From Xylaria sp. FL1777 (Eukaryota; Ascomycota; Sordariomycetes; Xylariales; Xylariaceae), in the NCBI GenBank assembly GCA_022578965.1, contig MU400536.1, positions 310,001 through 374,000 on the forward strand: a stretch of 64,000 nucleotides of DNA. The letters are read 5' to 3'. Under the pieces are notes generated by a model. The model made no database searches. It was not told the DNA's origin and saw only the letters and a list, made by a program, of their open reading frames with translations. A program made the position numbers and the translations under genes. Of the stretch, positions 12,383 to 23,959 are shown one piece after another. The stretch's first letter is position 1, and each line of letters begins with the position of its first letter.

Positions 12383-13281
12383 GGCACTTCCGTTTCTCAG
12401 CGGGATGCAAAAGTCGCTCATCTGTACAATGGGTGGGTAGAACCAAGTACTATTTCACCTCGCAATATCTACAAAACAGAAGAGAGCAAAAAGCCTAAGT
12501 TATGGACAGGGTGGCATGCTCTGATGATCATAGAGGCGTTCTTGGTGTTCCTTCTAGGCGGGTTAAAGGGGATTTGTGATGAAGTGTACAAAAAGAAACA
12601 GTTTTCCCGAATTGTCTTGCCAGAAGACGCAGTCTTCATCCGGCCAGCCATGTCATGGGATGAAACAGCAGACTGTTTGTTTGTTGATTGATAGTACGTG
12701 ACTGCTTGTCAAGGCAAACGCTAGAACAAGTGAGCAAATGTTATAATAGGGGGACACAATCTGCCGGTTTATTCGAGGACAGGAGTGAGTCGGTTAGCTA
12801 CGTAGTATAGTGGATGATTAGATAAATGACTGGTATGAGATAGAGGGAACCGTCTACAGTACCTATCCATACAAGCTAGCTTCCCAAAAAGAAGATGTCC
12901 ATGAATTTCTAATAATTTAATTTTATTCACTGGTGATGCCTTATAGCGTGGAGTATCTAGGGATTGTATCATATAGTTCAAGTAAGCGCTATTGATTCGA
13001 GATCAAAAGCATAGGTGGAGCAAGGAAACTAGATATATATTCATGTGTAGCTATATCGAGATTCTTTCTCATCATTCCATTTTTATTTTTACTTTCGTCA
13101 GATCCGCTTTCAATGCTATAACCATGCCAGTGCACCCCAATGCTAGTAGTTCGCCTCATTATATCGGCTTGTTTCACTTCCCATTAGAACGCCCGTAGTG
13201 GATGAATACCTCTCCCTGAACGCCACCTAGCAATCTACTTTATAAATAATACGCATAGCAACTCGTTACAGAAAGCCAGAG
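12383..13281. other. convergent intergenic, no gene seen
   Basis: Lies between the 3' ends of the ISWI and hemB genes. The sequence is AT-rich with no repeat or reading frame that I can support. It presumably holds both 3' UTRs. Confidence 0.4.
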
Positions 13282-14526
<1,245 letters not shown>

Positions 14527-15419
14527 GGTGCTGGCTGGTGCCTGTGGATTGCCGAGAAGGGAACGTCGCGAGACTGGTGCAGAGAGTCAAGTGTGGAAAA
14601 GAAGTTGTGGACTACCGGTAGCACGCAATTGAGTGTACTAAGCTGGAAGAGCCTGCTGGGGAATTGACTACTTATGAATGAGATGCCACGAATATGTGTG
14701 TAGTAAGACAACTCAAAGACGACGATCGCAACTCTCCCACGAGGTCGATTGACAATTGGTAATCTGCAATGTGCAATGTGGTGTTTATAAAGTTCGAGGG
14801 TGACTGTTCGATGATCACGGAATGTGAGGAAACGTATCTCTACATAAATAGTCTCGTAAAAGTAATGGATGGGTGGGGGAGTTGAGCCGAAGCTTTTTCT
14901 GGCCTCTGGAGTGTCATCTTATTATCTCCTCCTCTCCCATTGGCTATCTGGTCGGTGGAAGCGATTTGCTTCTTCGGCTTGCTACTCGGGGTGCGGGATG
15001 CGGCTTCCCCACCGAGGTTCGCTTTCGTTCTAGAATGCCAGCGGAGGAGGGAGTTTTAGTGGCCACATGTAGTGAGTACAGTTAAGTACGCTTACGCAGT
15101 ATGAAATAGGTAGGTACCTACATACGCCTCGTCGGCTTGTCCAGTTTCAGAAGGCTCCATGGCTGCTACATCGTACTTACCCAAGGTAGGTTATGTGCCT
15201 ACTGTACCTACCTTAAGGTGTGCATTTATCTCTGGCTAGAAGGTACCCTGGAGCATTTTATACTACTACATTGGCATCAGCATTGAGTCTACCTACCGAT
15301 GTTATCCCCAATACTAAATGTAGTCTATACCTAACCCAACTCCTCTCTTTTTTTTGTATAGCCTGTCTACCATGTCCGAAATGAGAAATTGCCTCCAATA
15401 GGTACCGCTGACATGGGCG
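14527..15419. other. hemB upstream region with TAGGTACCTA motifs
   Basis: Promoter side of hemB and the 3' flank of the transporter gene. The part at 15100-15330 is dense in GGTAGGTACCTACATA, AAGGTAGG and TGTACCTACCTTAAGG, the motif repeated in many intergenic regions of this window. No gene was found. Confidence 0.5.
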
Positions 15420-17064
15420 CTACATGCGACGAAAGAGTTTCCAGATGAAGCTTGCACCACCGAGCAACGCCGTCACTCCTGTGAACACAATCACGCTGCT
15501 ATAACTACTACTATACCCATATGTTGCCGTCTCTCCCACCCACAGCGAGCTACGGATGAGTGTTTCGCTCAGAGATCCGGCGACCACGTTGCCAACCCCT
15601 CGTCCCGCGCAAAGGAACCCAAACACCATATTCGGATCTACCTGGCCCTTGTTGCCGTTCTGTGCGTCCTGTGCTATTTCCCTCATGATTCCGGGCCAGG
15701 CGGACGTGAAAGACCCTGCAAAGAGGCCGTAGGCAACGCAGAAGAAGTACAGCAACCCCAGGGACGATGATAGTCCCCAGATCACGAGCACACTTATCGT
15801 GGCCCCAATGGTGGATAGGAGGATGCAGGTTGTGACGTGGAGCCTGTCGATGAACCAACCCATTGCTACACATCCGAATACAGATGCAACGTTGACCAGC
15901 AGGATCGTTGTGGCTGCCGAGAGAGATGGCGCGCCGAGTGTAGTTCGTGCGTACGTCGGCAGATAAATGCCAGGCAAAAAGTATCCTGTTGCCTCGACGA
16001 TATTTGCTGCTTGGTACACCAGGAAGGCCGGGGTTACTAGAAACCACAAGTTGAAAGGCTTCGCATGGCTTGTTGCCGATGGTGGTAGACGAGGTTTGAT
16101 GAGGCAGGCTACCGGCGCTGCTAAGACGAACAGCAAGCCTGCCCATAGTCGCAGTGTGTTGCGGAAGTCGAGAGTGCTGAGAAGCCACTGTAAGAGGAGA
16201 GGCAGGACAACACCTGCTAGACCCGTGCCCGACCACATAATTCCATACGCTAGCCCTTTCTTTTTGACGAACCACTCGTCCAAGTACTAGCAGTAACTTC
16301 AGTCAGCCATTACTTCTCGGAAAACAAACGGTTTCGGAAATAAGTTGCCCCCTATTCTATACATCGAATGGGAAGCGCTTATTTGCCCTTTTGGGCCTGG
16401 GTACATGGATCTCTGGAATGGTGAGTATCAGGATTCAACCTACCATGATACAGGGACAGTAGGTAAGTCCCCCACCAAAGCCATAAAAGACTCCCTGAGA
16501 TATAATTAGGTGCGTGGTTGTCGTCGCGAACGAACTTAGTGCCAACGCCAAAGCCATGATAAGAAGGCCTGTCAGGGGAAAGTAACGCGTCCAGCGTCCA
16601 AATGTCCGGCAAAAGCCCATGATAATTGGTGATGCTAAGTACATCACACCCATAGCACTTGTGCCAATGACTGCTATATTAGGCTGTCCAACAAACGGCT
16701 CGTGCGAATTATAGTAGTCTTGGAAGACGCCAAAGGCAAAAGGGAATCCTGAATATCAGAAACTGAGTATTTTGCATCGAAAATAGCTGCTATAGTAAAA
16801 GGTGACTAGGAAGCACATACCCCATATCAGAGCGTCTACTACAAAAACAGCCGTTAGGAAAAGCCACGCATCTTTCCCACCATCTACAGGCGGGAGTGAA
16901 AACTCTTGCCTTTGTGTGAAGTCTTCTTCGTCTGGCAGCCGAGGATTGATAGCTACAAAGAATGCGCCGTCGCTTTTTTCCTCAGTATAAGGGGTGTTGG
17001 GTGTTGGGCACTCCGGAGTTTGGCTCATAGGCGTAGCCATTAACTCTATTTCGTCGCGGGCCAT
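15420..17064 (-). CDS. MFS transporter, monocarboxylate (MCT)-like
   Basis: Plasma-membrane-type major facilitator, 471 residues, with about 12 hydrophobic segments. Three exons: 16821-17064, 16444-16748 and 15420-16286. The introns are 72 bases (GTATGT..TTCAG, phase 1) and 157 bases (GTAGGT..CTGCTAG, phase 0). The first junction rebuilds VVDALIWGFPFAFGVFQDYYNS, typical of fungal MCT-type (SLC16-like) carriers. The second rebuilds YCPCIMYLDEWFVKKKGLAYG, where the DEWF.++KGLA.G signature ends the first half. The N-terminal about 65 residues are hydrophilic and acidic. Family members move monocarboxylates, riboflavin or other small acids. The substrate cannot be read from the sequence, and the neighbouring genes do not suggest one. 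Confidence 0.9.
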
Positions 17065-18521
17065 TATACGCAGATACTACGTTATCCTTCTCCGAAATGC
17101 TTCAAAACAGGTAGACCAACCCTCACGCTTCCGGTGAAAAACCTGAAGATATAATTATAGATAAGATTGTAAGTTCTTAGATCGATGAGGGGTATTCAGA
17201 AGGCTACTTCCTTGATAGACAGAAAGAAGAGAGCAGATATACTCCAATCAAGCTCGCCGATGACGGGCCTGGGCGATGCATGATGGAACTCTCACGTAAA
17301 TTTTACCAGGCTTCGTCGACGTGCTATTACGCCACGATACCGGAGACTAATTAAGAAATTTGGGATCACATTTCTGCAAGATTATCACGATCGTTCAACT
17401 CCTTTATCGGCTTTGGAGACGTGTGTGTCGGATCTGTCACGATACATATATCGGCAATATAACGGTGAGACTCGGTCATGAGACCCAATTACCCTGGCTT
17501 ACAGCGCTCTCTGATATGAGGCTCAAAAAAAAGCTGCTGGCTTAGATATCTCATTCGTCGGCACAGCTGGAGCTACGTTAAAGCAGCGCACACAAAAGTA
17601 TATGTGCTTAGTGATAGGGGGTGCATGTCAAGATTATGCGTTGGGATGGGACGAAATCTAGAACCATCCCAACTGCTACTAGATTGGATGAAAGAACCAG
17701 AGGTTAACACCCATCCTTGCACGTGCAACGAACGACCTTGTTGCAGCAACTGTTGCTTTACAAACAACAGTCGACAAACAATTATTGCCTTGGCAACGAT
17801 TTCGAACCGATCGTAAGAGGACTCGACATATAATCATAGCCATAATTACTTATCCGGGTTCTTCTCGTCTGGTTGATATCACATTTCGTCTTATCTCAAC
17901 TGTTTTGTTAGTCTAGAGCACACCCGTGCATACATTGCCGACATTTCGCCAGACCGCCGGAAGGCCTTCCGTTACTATCTGAACCACCCCGTGGAGACAC
18001 TTGGCTGCTAGGTGGGTAGCAGCCAAGATCTATCTACTATAGATACATTACTGCCTGGTTAGTCCTATTCAAGTTTCATTCACTGGCGCTTAGCACACGT
18101 GGTCAAGAGTCTATGCAGCGAAGAACGACGTCCTTTATTGTTTGCACCCACTCCCTCTACGACATTTTCTTTCCCCTTTTCACTTTTCGCATTTCGATGC
18201 CAATTTGACATGTCGTTTCTTCTTCGAAATATGATAATCGGGTATTAATGCTTAAGCATACAACTTGACAGTGGCCTTATGGTCATCTTTCCATGGGGTA
18301 TCTTAGAGTACAGTATAGTATAGTATAGTACATCATAAATCGTCGTCTCCATCATCATCATCATCATCGTCATCAGTAACAGAATGACTCCGCTCCTTCT
18401 GTAACCCCAATCTTTTTTCCTCTTCTCCTATCTCTTGTTTGTCCTGTCTCCTCTCCACCGTGCGAGATCGGACTTGATTGGGGAGGAGGGGGGTTTGGGT
18501 TCAGTCATCGCGCTTTCGTGT
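17065..18521. other. intergenic with short tandem repeats
   Basis: Upstream of the transporter and downstream of the His-rich gene. It contains a TATAG tandem (about 18312-18331) and a CATCATCATCATCATC run (about 18348-18370), followed by C/T-rich sequence to about 18460. I found no protein-like frame. Confidence 0.45.
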
Positions 18522-19018
18522 CTAGTACCGATACTTGCGATGAGATGAGAATCGAGAGCGACGGCTTCCCCGCCCGTCTGTGCCGTGCATGCGGCGGGTC
18601 CCGGCGGCCTGGTGATTGCATATCAGAATGACACATCCGGACTAGATATCTGTGGGGAACAACGGTATTTTCTCGGGGCACGTGTGTGGAAATTAGGGAT
18701 TGATGCATCGTTTTACCGGTCTAGGTAGTTATATGAATGCGACGCGGGATGATGTAGTATACCCATTGTAGTGAGCTAGATGCGACGTACCTTTTGCCCC
18801 GGCCGATGCGTAATCGTGCCCTTCAGCTTGAGAAGAGCTCCGCTGACCTTGTCGCCGAGCGTCACGTGGCGCTTCTGGTGATGGTGATGGTGGCTGTGGT
18901 GATTGTGGTGCTGGTGTTGATGGTGAACTTGGCGATGGTGCACGGGCTGCGAGCGGCCGAAGAGGCCGTGGTGGCGACGGGTAGTGGTGGTTCTAGTGGT
19001 AGTGTGAAGATGAGGCAT
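18522..19018 (-). CDS. small His-rich basic protein, two exons
   Basis: A 104-residue protein from two exons, 18791-19018 and 18522-18608, joined by a 182-base phase-0 intron (GTACGT..CACCAG). The N-terminal half is Thr- and His-rich (TTTRTTTTRRHH, later HHNHHSHHHHHQKRH). The second half reads TLGDKVSGALLKLKGTITHR, then PGQK/AAGTRRMHGTDGRG, and ends SRFSSHRKYRY. From memory, this GDK.SGA.LKLKG..T.RPG.KAAGTRRM.GTDGRG pattern recurs in small ascomycete proteins of unknown function. The splice is what recovers the second half, which supports the gene being real. The His tract could bind metal ions; that is inference. No signal peptide or membrane segment is seen. Confidence 0.75.
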
Positions 19019-20068
19019 CTTGTTTTGTGTATTTGTTGATGTAATCGTATTTTGATGTTGTTTTGTTGTTTTTGTATTGGGATTTCAGTAGGTATTGGTA
19101 GGGTTGGGCTTGTTTTTTAGGGTCTGATAGATAAATAAGTAATTCATTCGTAGATTGGGAAAGAGCGATTCTTATATACGTATTTATATACACACATTTA
19201 CCTTCGATAACTTCTAGCGACATTCGTTACATCATGGAAGAAACTTGGCAATAGACGAATCAAAGATCTTCGGGAAGCTATGTTCGAGAACTCGCAAGTT
19301 CAGCTTCAAGACTAGCCTATCAGGTTGTCGAGCACGTATGCGTATACTTAGTACGCCTCCCGTCCCCAGCATATGATGTCAGGCTCTTACGTCTAAGCAG
19401 CGATCTATGCAATCGAGATGATGGAAGGGAGCAATATCAGATGCCTGGAATGCCGTTCCTGAGATCCCTGCGTCACAAGACCCCTATGACGTAGGTGGTG
19501 GTGTAGTGGCGTTGGGTATTCAGTACGCATAGGTAGTGCGGGGCAGTTGACTGATTGGCGGGAGAGACCTGCAGGAGTGGCATGTCTTGCAAGGGGACGA
19601 CGACATTACACTCTGTTGGTTTCTATTTGGTACGTAATTCTCTGGTTGGGTATTCTCGAGATGTATATTCGATCTTTTGGCTCGGAATGAAGTTATGAGT
19701 ATATACTACGCATACGTATGCTAGACACACTCTTTAACATAAATTGGGAGATAATACCCTTTAGGAATAGATACATGCGCTGCTTGAGAAAATGGTACAT
19801 TATTATTGGAATCAGCACACTGCATGTACTTATTGATAGGATGTATAACATTTTAGACTATCACGTTGAATGTAAAACGACTAAAGGCACTCCGCAACGC
19901 CTTTCAACCCAGTATTGGAACTTATAATTAGATATAGTAGTCACTTTCGCATGTCGGAACTACTAAGAGTATGGAATAGTATCATCTAATCTAGGCTGCA
20001 TGTATGTACGAGATATCTGTCTATGTGCAACTAAATAGCTCATTACCATCCATTCCGTCTATTTATGT
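19019..20068. other. intergenic, nothing recognised
   Basis: AT-rich 5' flank of the His-rich gene and 3' flank of the phosphatase gene. No coding frame, RNA or repeat that I can support. Confidence 0.4.
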
Positions 20069-21030
20069 CTAGACTTGAGCATTCGTCAAGTTCTTCTTAA
20101 TTTTTGCTAGATCATCTTGTGAGAAGCCGAGCTTGTCCGTGACGAACTTCTCGAACCCTCCGTACTGCTCTTCTAGACCCTTGATAAACGCCCGCCAGCA
20201 AGACTTCCTCAAACTGACCAGGTTGTAGAAACCGGGGTGGTCGTTGCCGCGCGCATCCGTGCCCTTTCTGGCGAAATCAAGAAGCATGGCACGCACGGGT
20301 TCGGTGCCAATGCGCGACAACTGCCAGTCCGTGGCGATGACGTCCTCGGATGCGCCGGCAAGGGCGAGGAGCAGGCCGCCGAAAATGCCGGTTCTGTCCC
20401 GGCCAGCTGGAACAAATGTGTTAATTTTTTTCTTTTTGGATATTGACTCCTTCTCAAGTTCTCATATACGGTGCCGTGCGCATACCAAATAGATGAGAGA
20501 GAGAGAGAAAAGAGTTACCACTCACCCGTGCAATGGACCAAGAACGGATCCTGTGGACGGTCCCTGATATGTTCAAGAATGGCCTTCCAGCTCTCGGCAT
20601 AAATGTCGACGACCTCGAGGTACATTTTCTCGTAACCAGCCTCACCTTTGCCTGCGACGAAAGTATCCAGGTCTGGCTTAGAGTCCGGGTTGCTGCTCTG
20701 GATCCAGGTGTTCTCAACGCCGTCGATGACGGGGTCAGGCATGCCGGCGCGCTCCTCCGGCGAGCGCAGATCAAAGACCCGCTTCACGCCCAGCTTGCCC
20801 GTCAACGCGGCCTTGCCATTGTCCGTGAGACGGCCGATAGCACCGGACCGGAAGGCGTAGTTTGCCCGCAGGGGACTATCGGGTACCAGGCCAAGGTCCC
20901 GCGTGTTAAATGTCCCGTCTAGGAGGATGAAGGGCGGCGAGGATATCACGGGTCCATATTGCTCTAGTGCCAGAGCGTCGTTCACGTCTGTCTCGGAGAG
21001 TTTGACGAGGTCGGTTTTTGGGGTGGCCAT
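20069..21030 (-). CDS. protein-tyrosine phosphatase, Y_phosphatase3 type
   Basis: Cysteine-dependent phosphatase of 280 residues. Exons 20526-21030 and 20069-20406 are joined by a 119-base phase-1 intron (GTGAGT..TTCCAG). The splice falls inside the active-site loop and rebuilds FLVHCTAGRDRTGIFGGLLL, the CX5R(T) signature, with the nucleophile Cys near residue 167. Upstream features are typical of PF13350-type enzymes: NTRDLG (N-terminal), YAFRSGAIGRLTDNGKA, and the aspartate-containing VFDLRSPEERAG. The C-terminal half is the helical lid (YNLVSLRKSCWRAFIKGLEE). Members of this family hydrolyse phosphotyrosine and some phosphoinositides; the substrate here is unknown. The start ATG at 21030 is the first in frame. 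Confidence 0.92.
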
Positions 21031-22131
21031 TATGAGCGAGCGAGCGGGTTGTTTGAACTGCTATTCTTGTAAGATCGCGGGGTAGATTGTAAACAAGTAG
21101 TAAGCTTAGTGTTAGCGATGGCTTGGAAGACAAAGACCTAAACCAGATTTTCTTCCACTTTTCCAGTGGAGGAGGTATTGGTGATTTTATGTTTCCCAGT
21201 TAGCTCCTTACAGTCTCAATAGCGAATTCAATACGACAGGACACGTGTGTGCATGGTTACGATCTTGTCGTCGGTGACCGTTGTAGGATAGCCCCACTTC
21301 GGATGACATTCTCACTAGTAGGTAGGTATCGTCCTTGTTCAAGGCTTCGCGTGTTTTCGCGTGTAAACTGGTACTATAACACAGCGTAATACGATATCTC
21401 ATTCAAGATTCTTGTCTTCGAAGATTGACCGCTACTTACACATCTAGGAATTGCGTCAACCATCAGATCAGATTGTCTTAAATGATAGATGAGCTGGTGG
21501 CTGTGAGACAGTAGAGGTAGGGAGTTGGGTTAGGTATGCGTACACCAGACATGCTAATCATACTCTCTTAGGTACCTATTTTTAGTCAGCTCATGCAAGT
21601 CCAAGTACAGTACCGAATCCCTAATCGGGAAAGATGGAGAAGTTCGGGTTGATGTTATCTTATCTAATCTATTGATTGGTTCACAGTTAAACGTGAGTCG
21701 GTTCTCCAAAGCTACTTGTCCGAGACACGGTCCAAGCTCAACCTAACGCGATATCGGCGGTACCAAACAATGGGACTGCGAGATACACTAGATAAGATAG
21801 TATTTCCATTTCACCACCTGGCAAGGCATCAATGATTATGGGGTATCAAGTACCAGATCCAAATCAAGCTCCTACTAGTTTGATGATGGGTGGTCAATTT
21901 GTCTCCACAGGCTGCATAGCAAGGCCCTATTAACAATACCAGGTTTTAGCACTCAACCATGAAGTCGCGTCTGTGATAATTATGTTGGCTATGAATTTGG
22001 ATCGATCACCGCTAACTCCTTAAGCCAAATTTAACTACCATTTCGATACAGACGTTTGATTGGATACTTTACCTTGGTGTTTAAATCCAGCTTCTATCCT
22101 GGTGGTTTTCTACCAGTTCGCAGATCTAGCT
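21031..22131. other. divergent intergenic (phosphatase / amidohydrolase)
   Basis: Shared upstream region of the phosphatase (-) and amidohydrolase (+) genes. It contains GGACACGTGTGTGC near 21239, AGTAGGTAGGTATC near 21319 and TTAGGTACCTA near 21570. I see no gene in it. Confidence 0.4.
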
Positions 22132-23959
22132 ATGGCCTGGTTATACTCGGTAGCTGCCGTGGCCGGGTTTGGGAGTCTCGTCAGATTTGGTCAGAATGCT
22201 GTCGACGCCTTCTTTTCAGAGACACACTGCTACCAAGGCGTCCGAACGAATGGGGCCGCTGGCGCAAATGTGAACTGCTTCTCCGTGTCATCTACGGGGA
22301 AGTTCTCCAAAGTGTTTAGCGTGAGCAATGACTCGAAGCTTGTTGAGACTGCCCATCCGGGATACGCCATGCCCGGCCTCTGGGATGGCCACGGGCATTT
22401 ACTTCAGTATGGTGAATTCCTCAATTCAGTCAACCTCTTCGGTTCGACGACCATGGACGAGATTCGTGGTCGCGTTAGCAAATATGTGGGCGAGAATGCT
22501 GGGGCAGGAAGTGCAGACGAATGGATTAGAGGAGTTGGATGGGATCAGATGGCTCTCGGAGCTATGCCGACTGCTGTGAGTTGATATCCATCACGCTCAC
22601 AGAACAGTATGAGCTTCATTATTTGGATCTGTCAAATTAACAAGCTATGAAGGACGATTTAGCAGCTGACGAGAGCCTAAAAGATTTATATATCATGCTC
22701 GACCGAGTAGACGTGCATTGCATATGGGTGTCTCAGGCTGTTCTGGATTTACTACCAGAGGATTTACCTGATATTCCCGGGGGAGAAATTGTTAGAAATC
22801 CGGGAATGGGTGTTTTCTGCGATAATGCAGTCGCCCCTATTCTAGCGCTGTGGCCGAAAGCAGACAATAAGAAGAAGGCGGTGTTCTTGAAGAGTGCAAT
22901 GAAACAACTCAATCAGTACGGGTTGGTGGGGATGCATGATGCAGGTGTTAATGCTGACAACCTGAATCTGTTTAAGGACCTCGCAGGAACCGAGGATTGG
23001 ACGCTTAGAGTCTATGCAATGGCGGAATACTACGATCGGAACGCAGTTTGTCCCGATCCAGTTGAGCGATACAACGATCCGAATGGCTTTCTGAACATTC
23101 AGAGCGTTAAATTGTTCGCAGGTAGGTGTTACACGTAATTCCGCCTTCATACAATGCTCGGTTCCTAATAATTCACATAGACGGTGCTCTGGGAAGCTGG
23201 GGCAGCGCGATGATCGACGATTATACGGACCGGCCAGGGATCTCAGGTTCTCTGCTCGTAAATGCATCTGAACTGACTTACCGGGCCGTGTCGTGGGCCA
23301 CCAAGGGGTTCCAGGTGAATATCCACGCAATCGGTGACCTTGCAAACCGCTACGCCATCGATGCCCAGACAGCTGCTCTGAGACTACTCTGTCCCTGCGA
23401 GTCTCTCGCAGATTGCCAAGCGCGGTACCGCTTCCGCATCGAGCACTCACAAATTATACATGAAGATGATCAAGCACGCATGCACGCTATCGGCATCATA
23501 CCCTCCATCCAGCCCACACACGCTACATCTGATATGGCTTATGCTGAACAGAGACTCGGCAAAGATCGCACGGAAAAGGAAGCGTATCGCATGCGCTCGC
23601 TTCTAGACATAAAACCAGTACTTGGCAGCGATTTCCCCGTCGAGCCAGCGGATCCGTTTCAAGGCATCTACGCCGCCGTAACGCGGAAAAGCCCACATAC
23701 AGGCCTTGGCGCGAACGGGTCTCCGGACGGCTGGCACACGGAAGAAGCCTTGACGCTCGACCAGGCAATCCGCGGCTTTACGGAAGGGCCCGCCTATGGT
23801 GGGTTCACAGAGGGAAAGACGGGGGTCATCGAGCCCGGTGCGTATGCAGACTGGATTGTCTTGGACAAGCCTCTCGAGGACATGGATATCGAGGAGCTTC
23901 GCTCCCTAAAAGTCAAAGAGACGTGGGTTGCAGGGAAAAGGGTCTATAGCCGTGACTAG
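22132..23959 (+). CDS. amidohydrolase, YtcJ-like (Amidohydro_3)
   Basis: Metal-dependent hydrolase of the amidohydrolase superfamily, 563 residues. Three exons: 22132-22575, 22653-23121 and 23181-23959. The introns are 77 bases (phase 0) and 59 bases (phase 1). Metal-site features: GLWDGHGHL (H87, H89), NIHAIGD, FRIEHSQIIHEDD and GSDFPVEP. Typical YtcJ features include VGWDQM, GLVGMHDAG, DGALGSWGSA and the C-terminal GVIEPGAYADWIVLDK. The N-terminus (MAWLYSVAAVAGFG..) is hydrophobic and suggests a signal peptide or anchor, unusual for the cytosolic bacterial relatives. The ATG at 22132 is the first in frame, after a frame open from 22060. Substrate unknown: family members act on cyclic amides, formamides or esters. 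Confidence 0.9.

Noticed and set aside
17811..17820. TTCGAACC-like T-loop sequence suggesting a tRNA
   Set aside because: No matching acceptor stem, D-arm or anticodon loop could be built around it. No tRNA is supported anywhere in the window.
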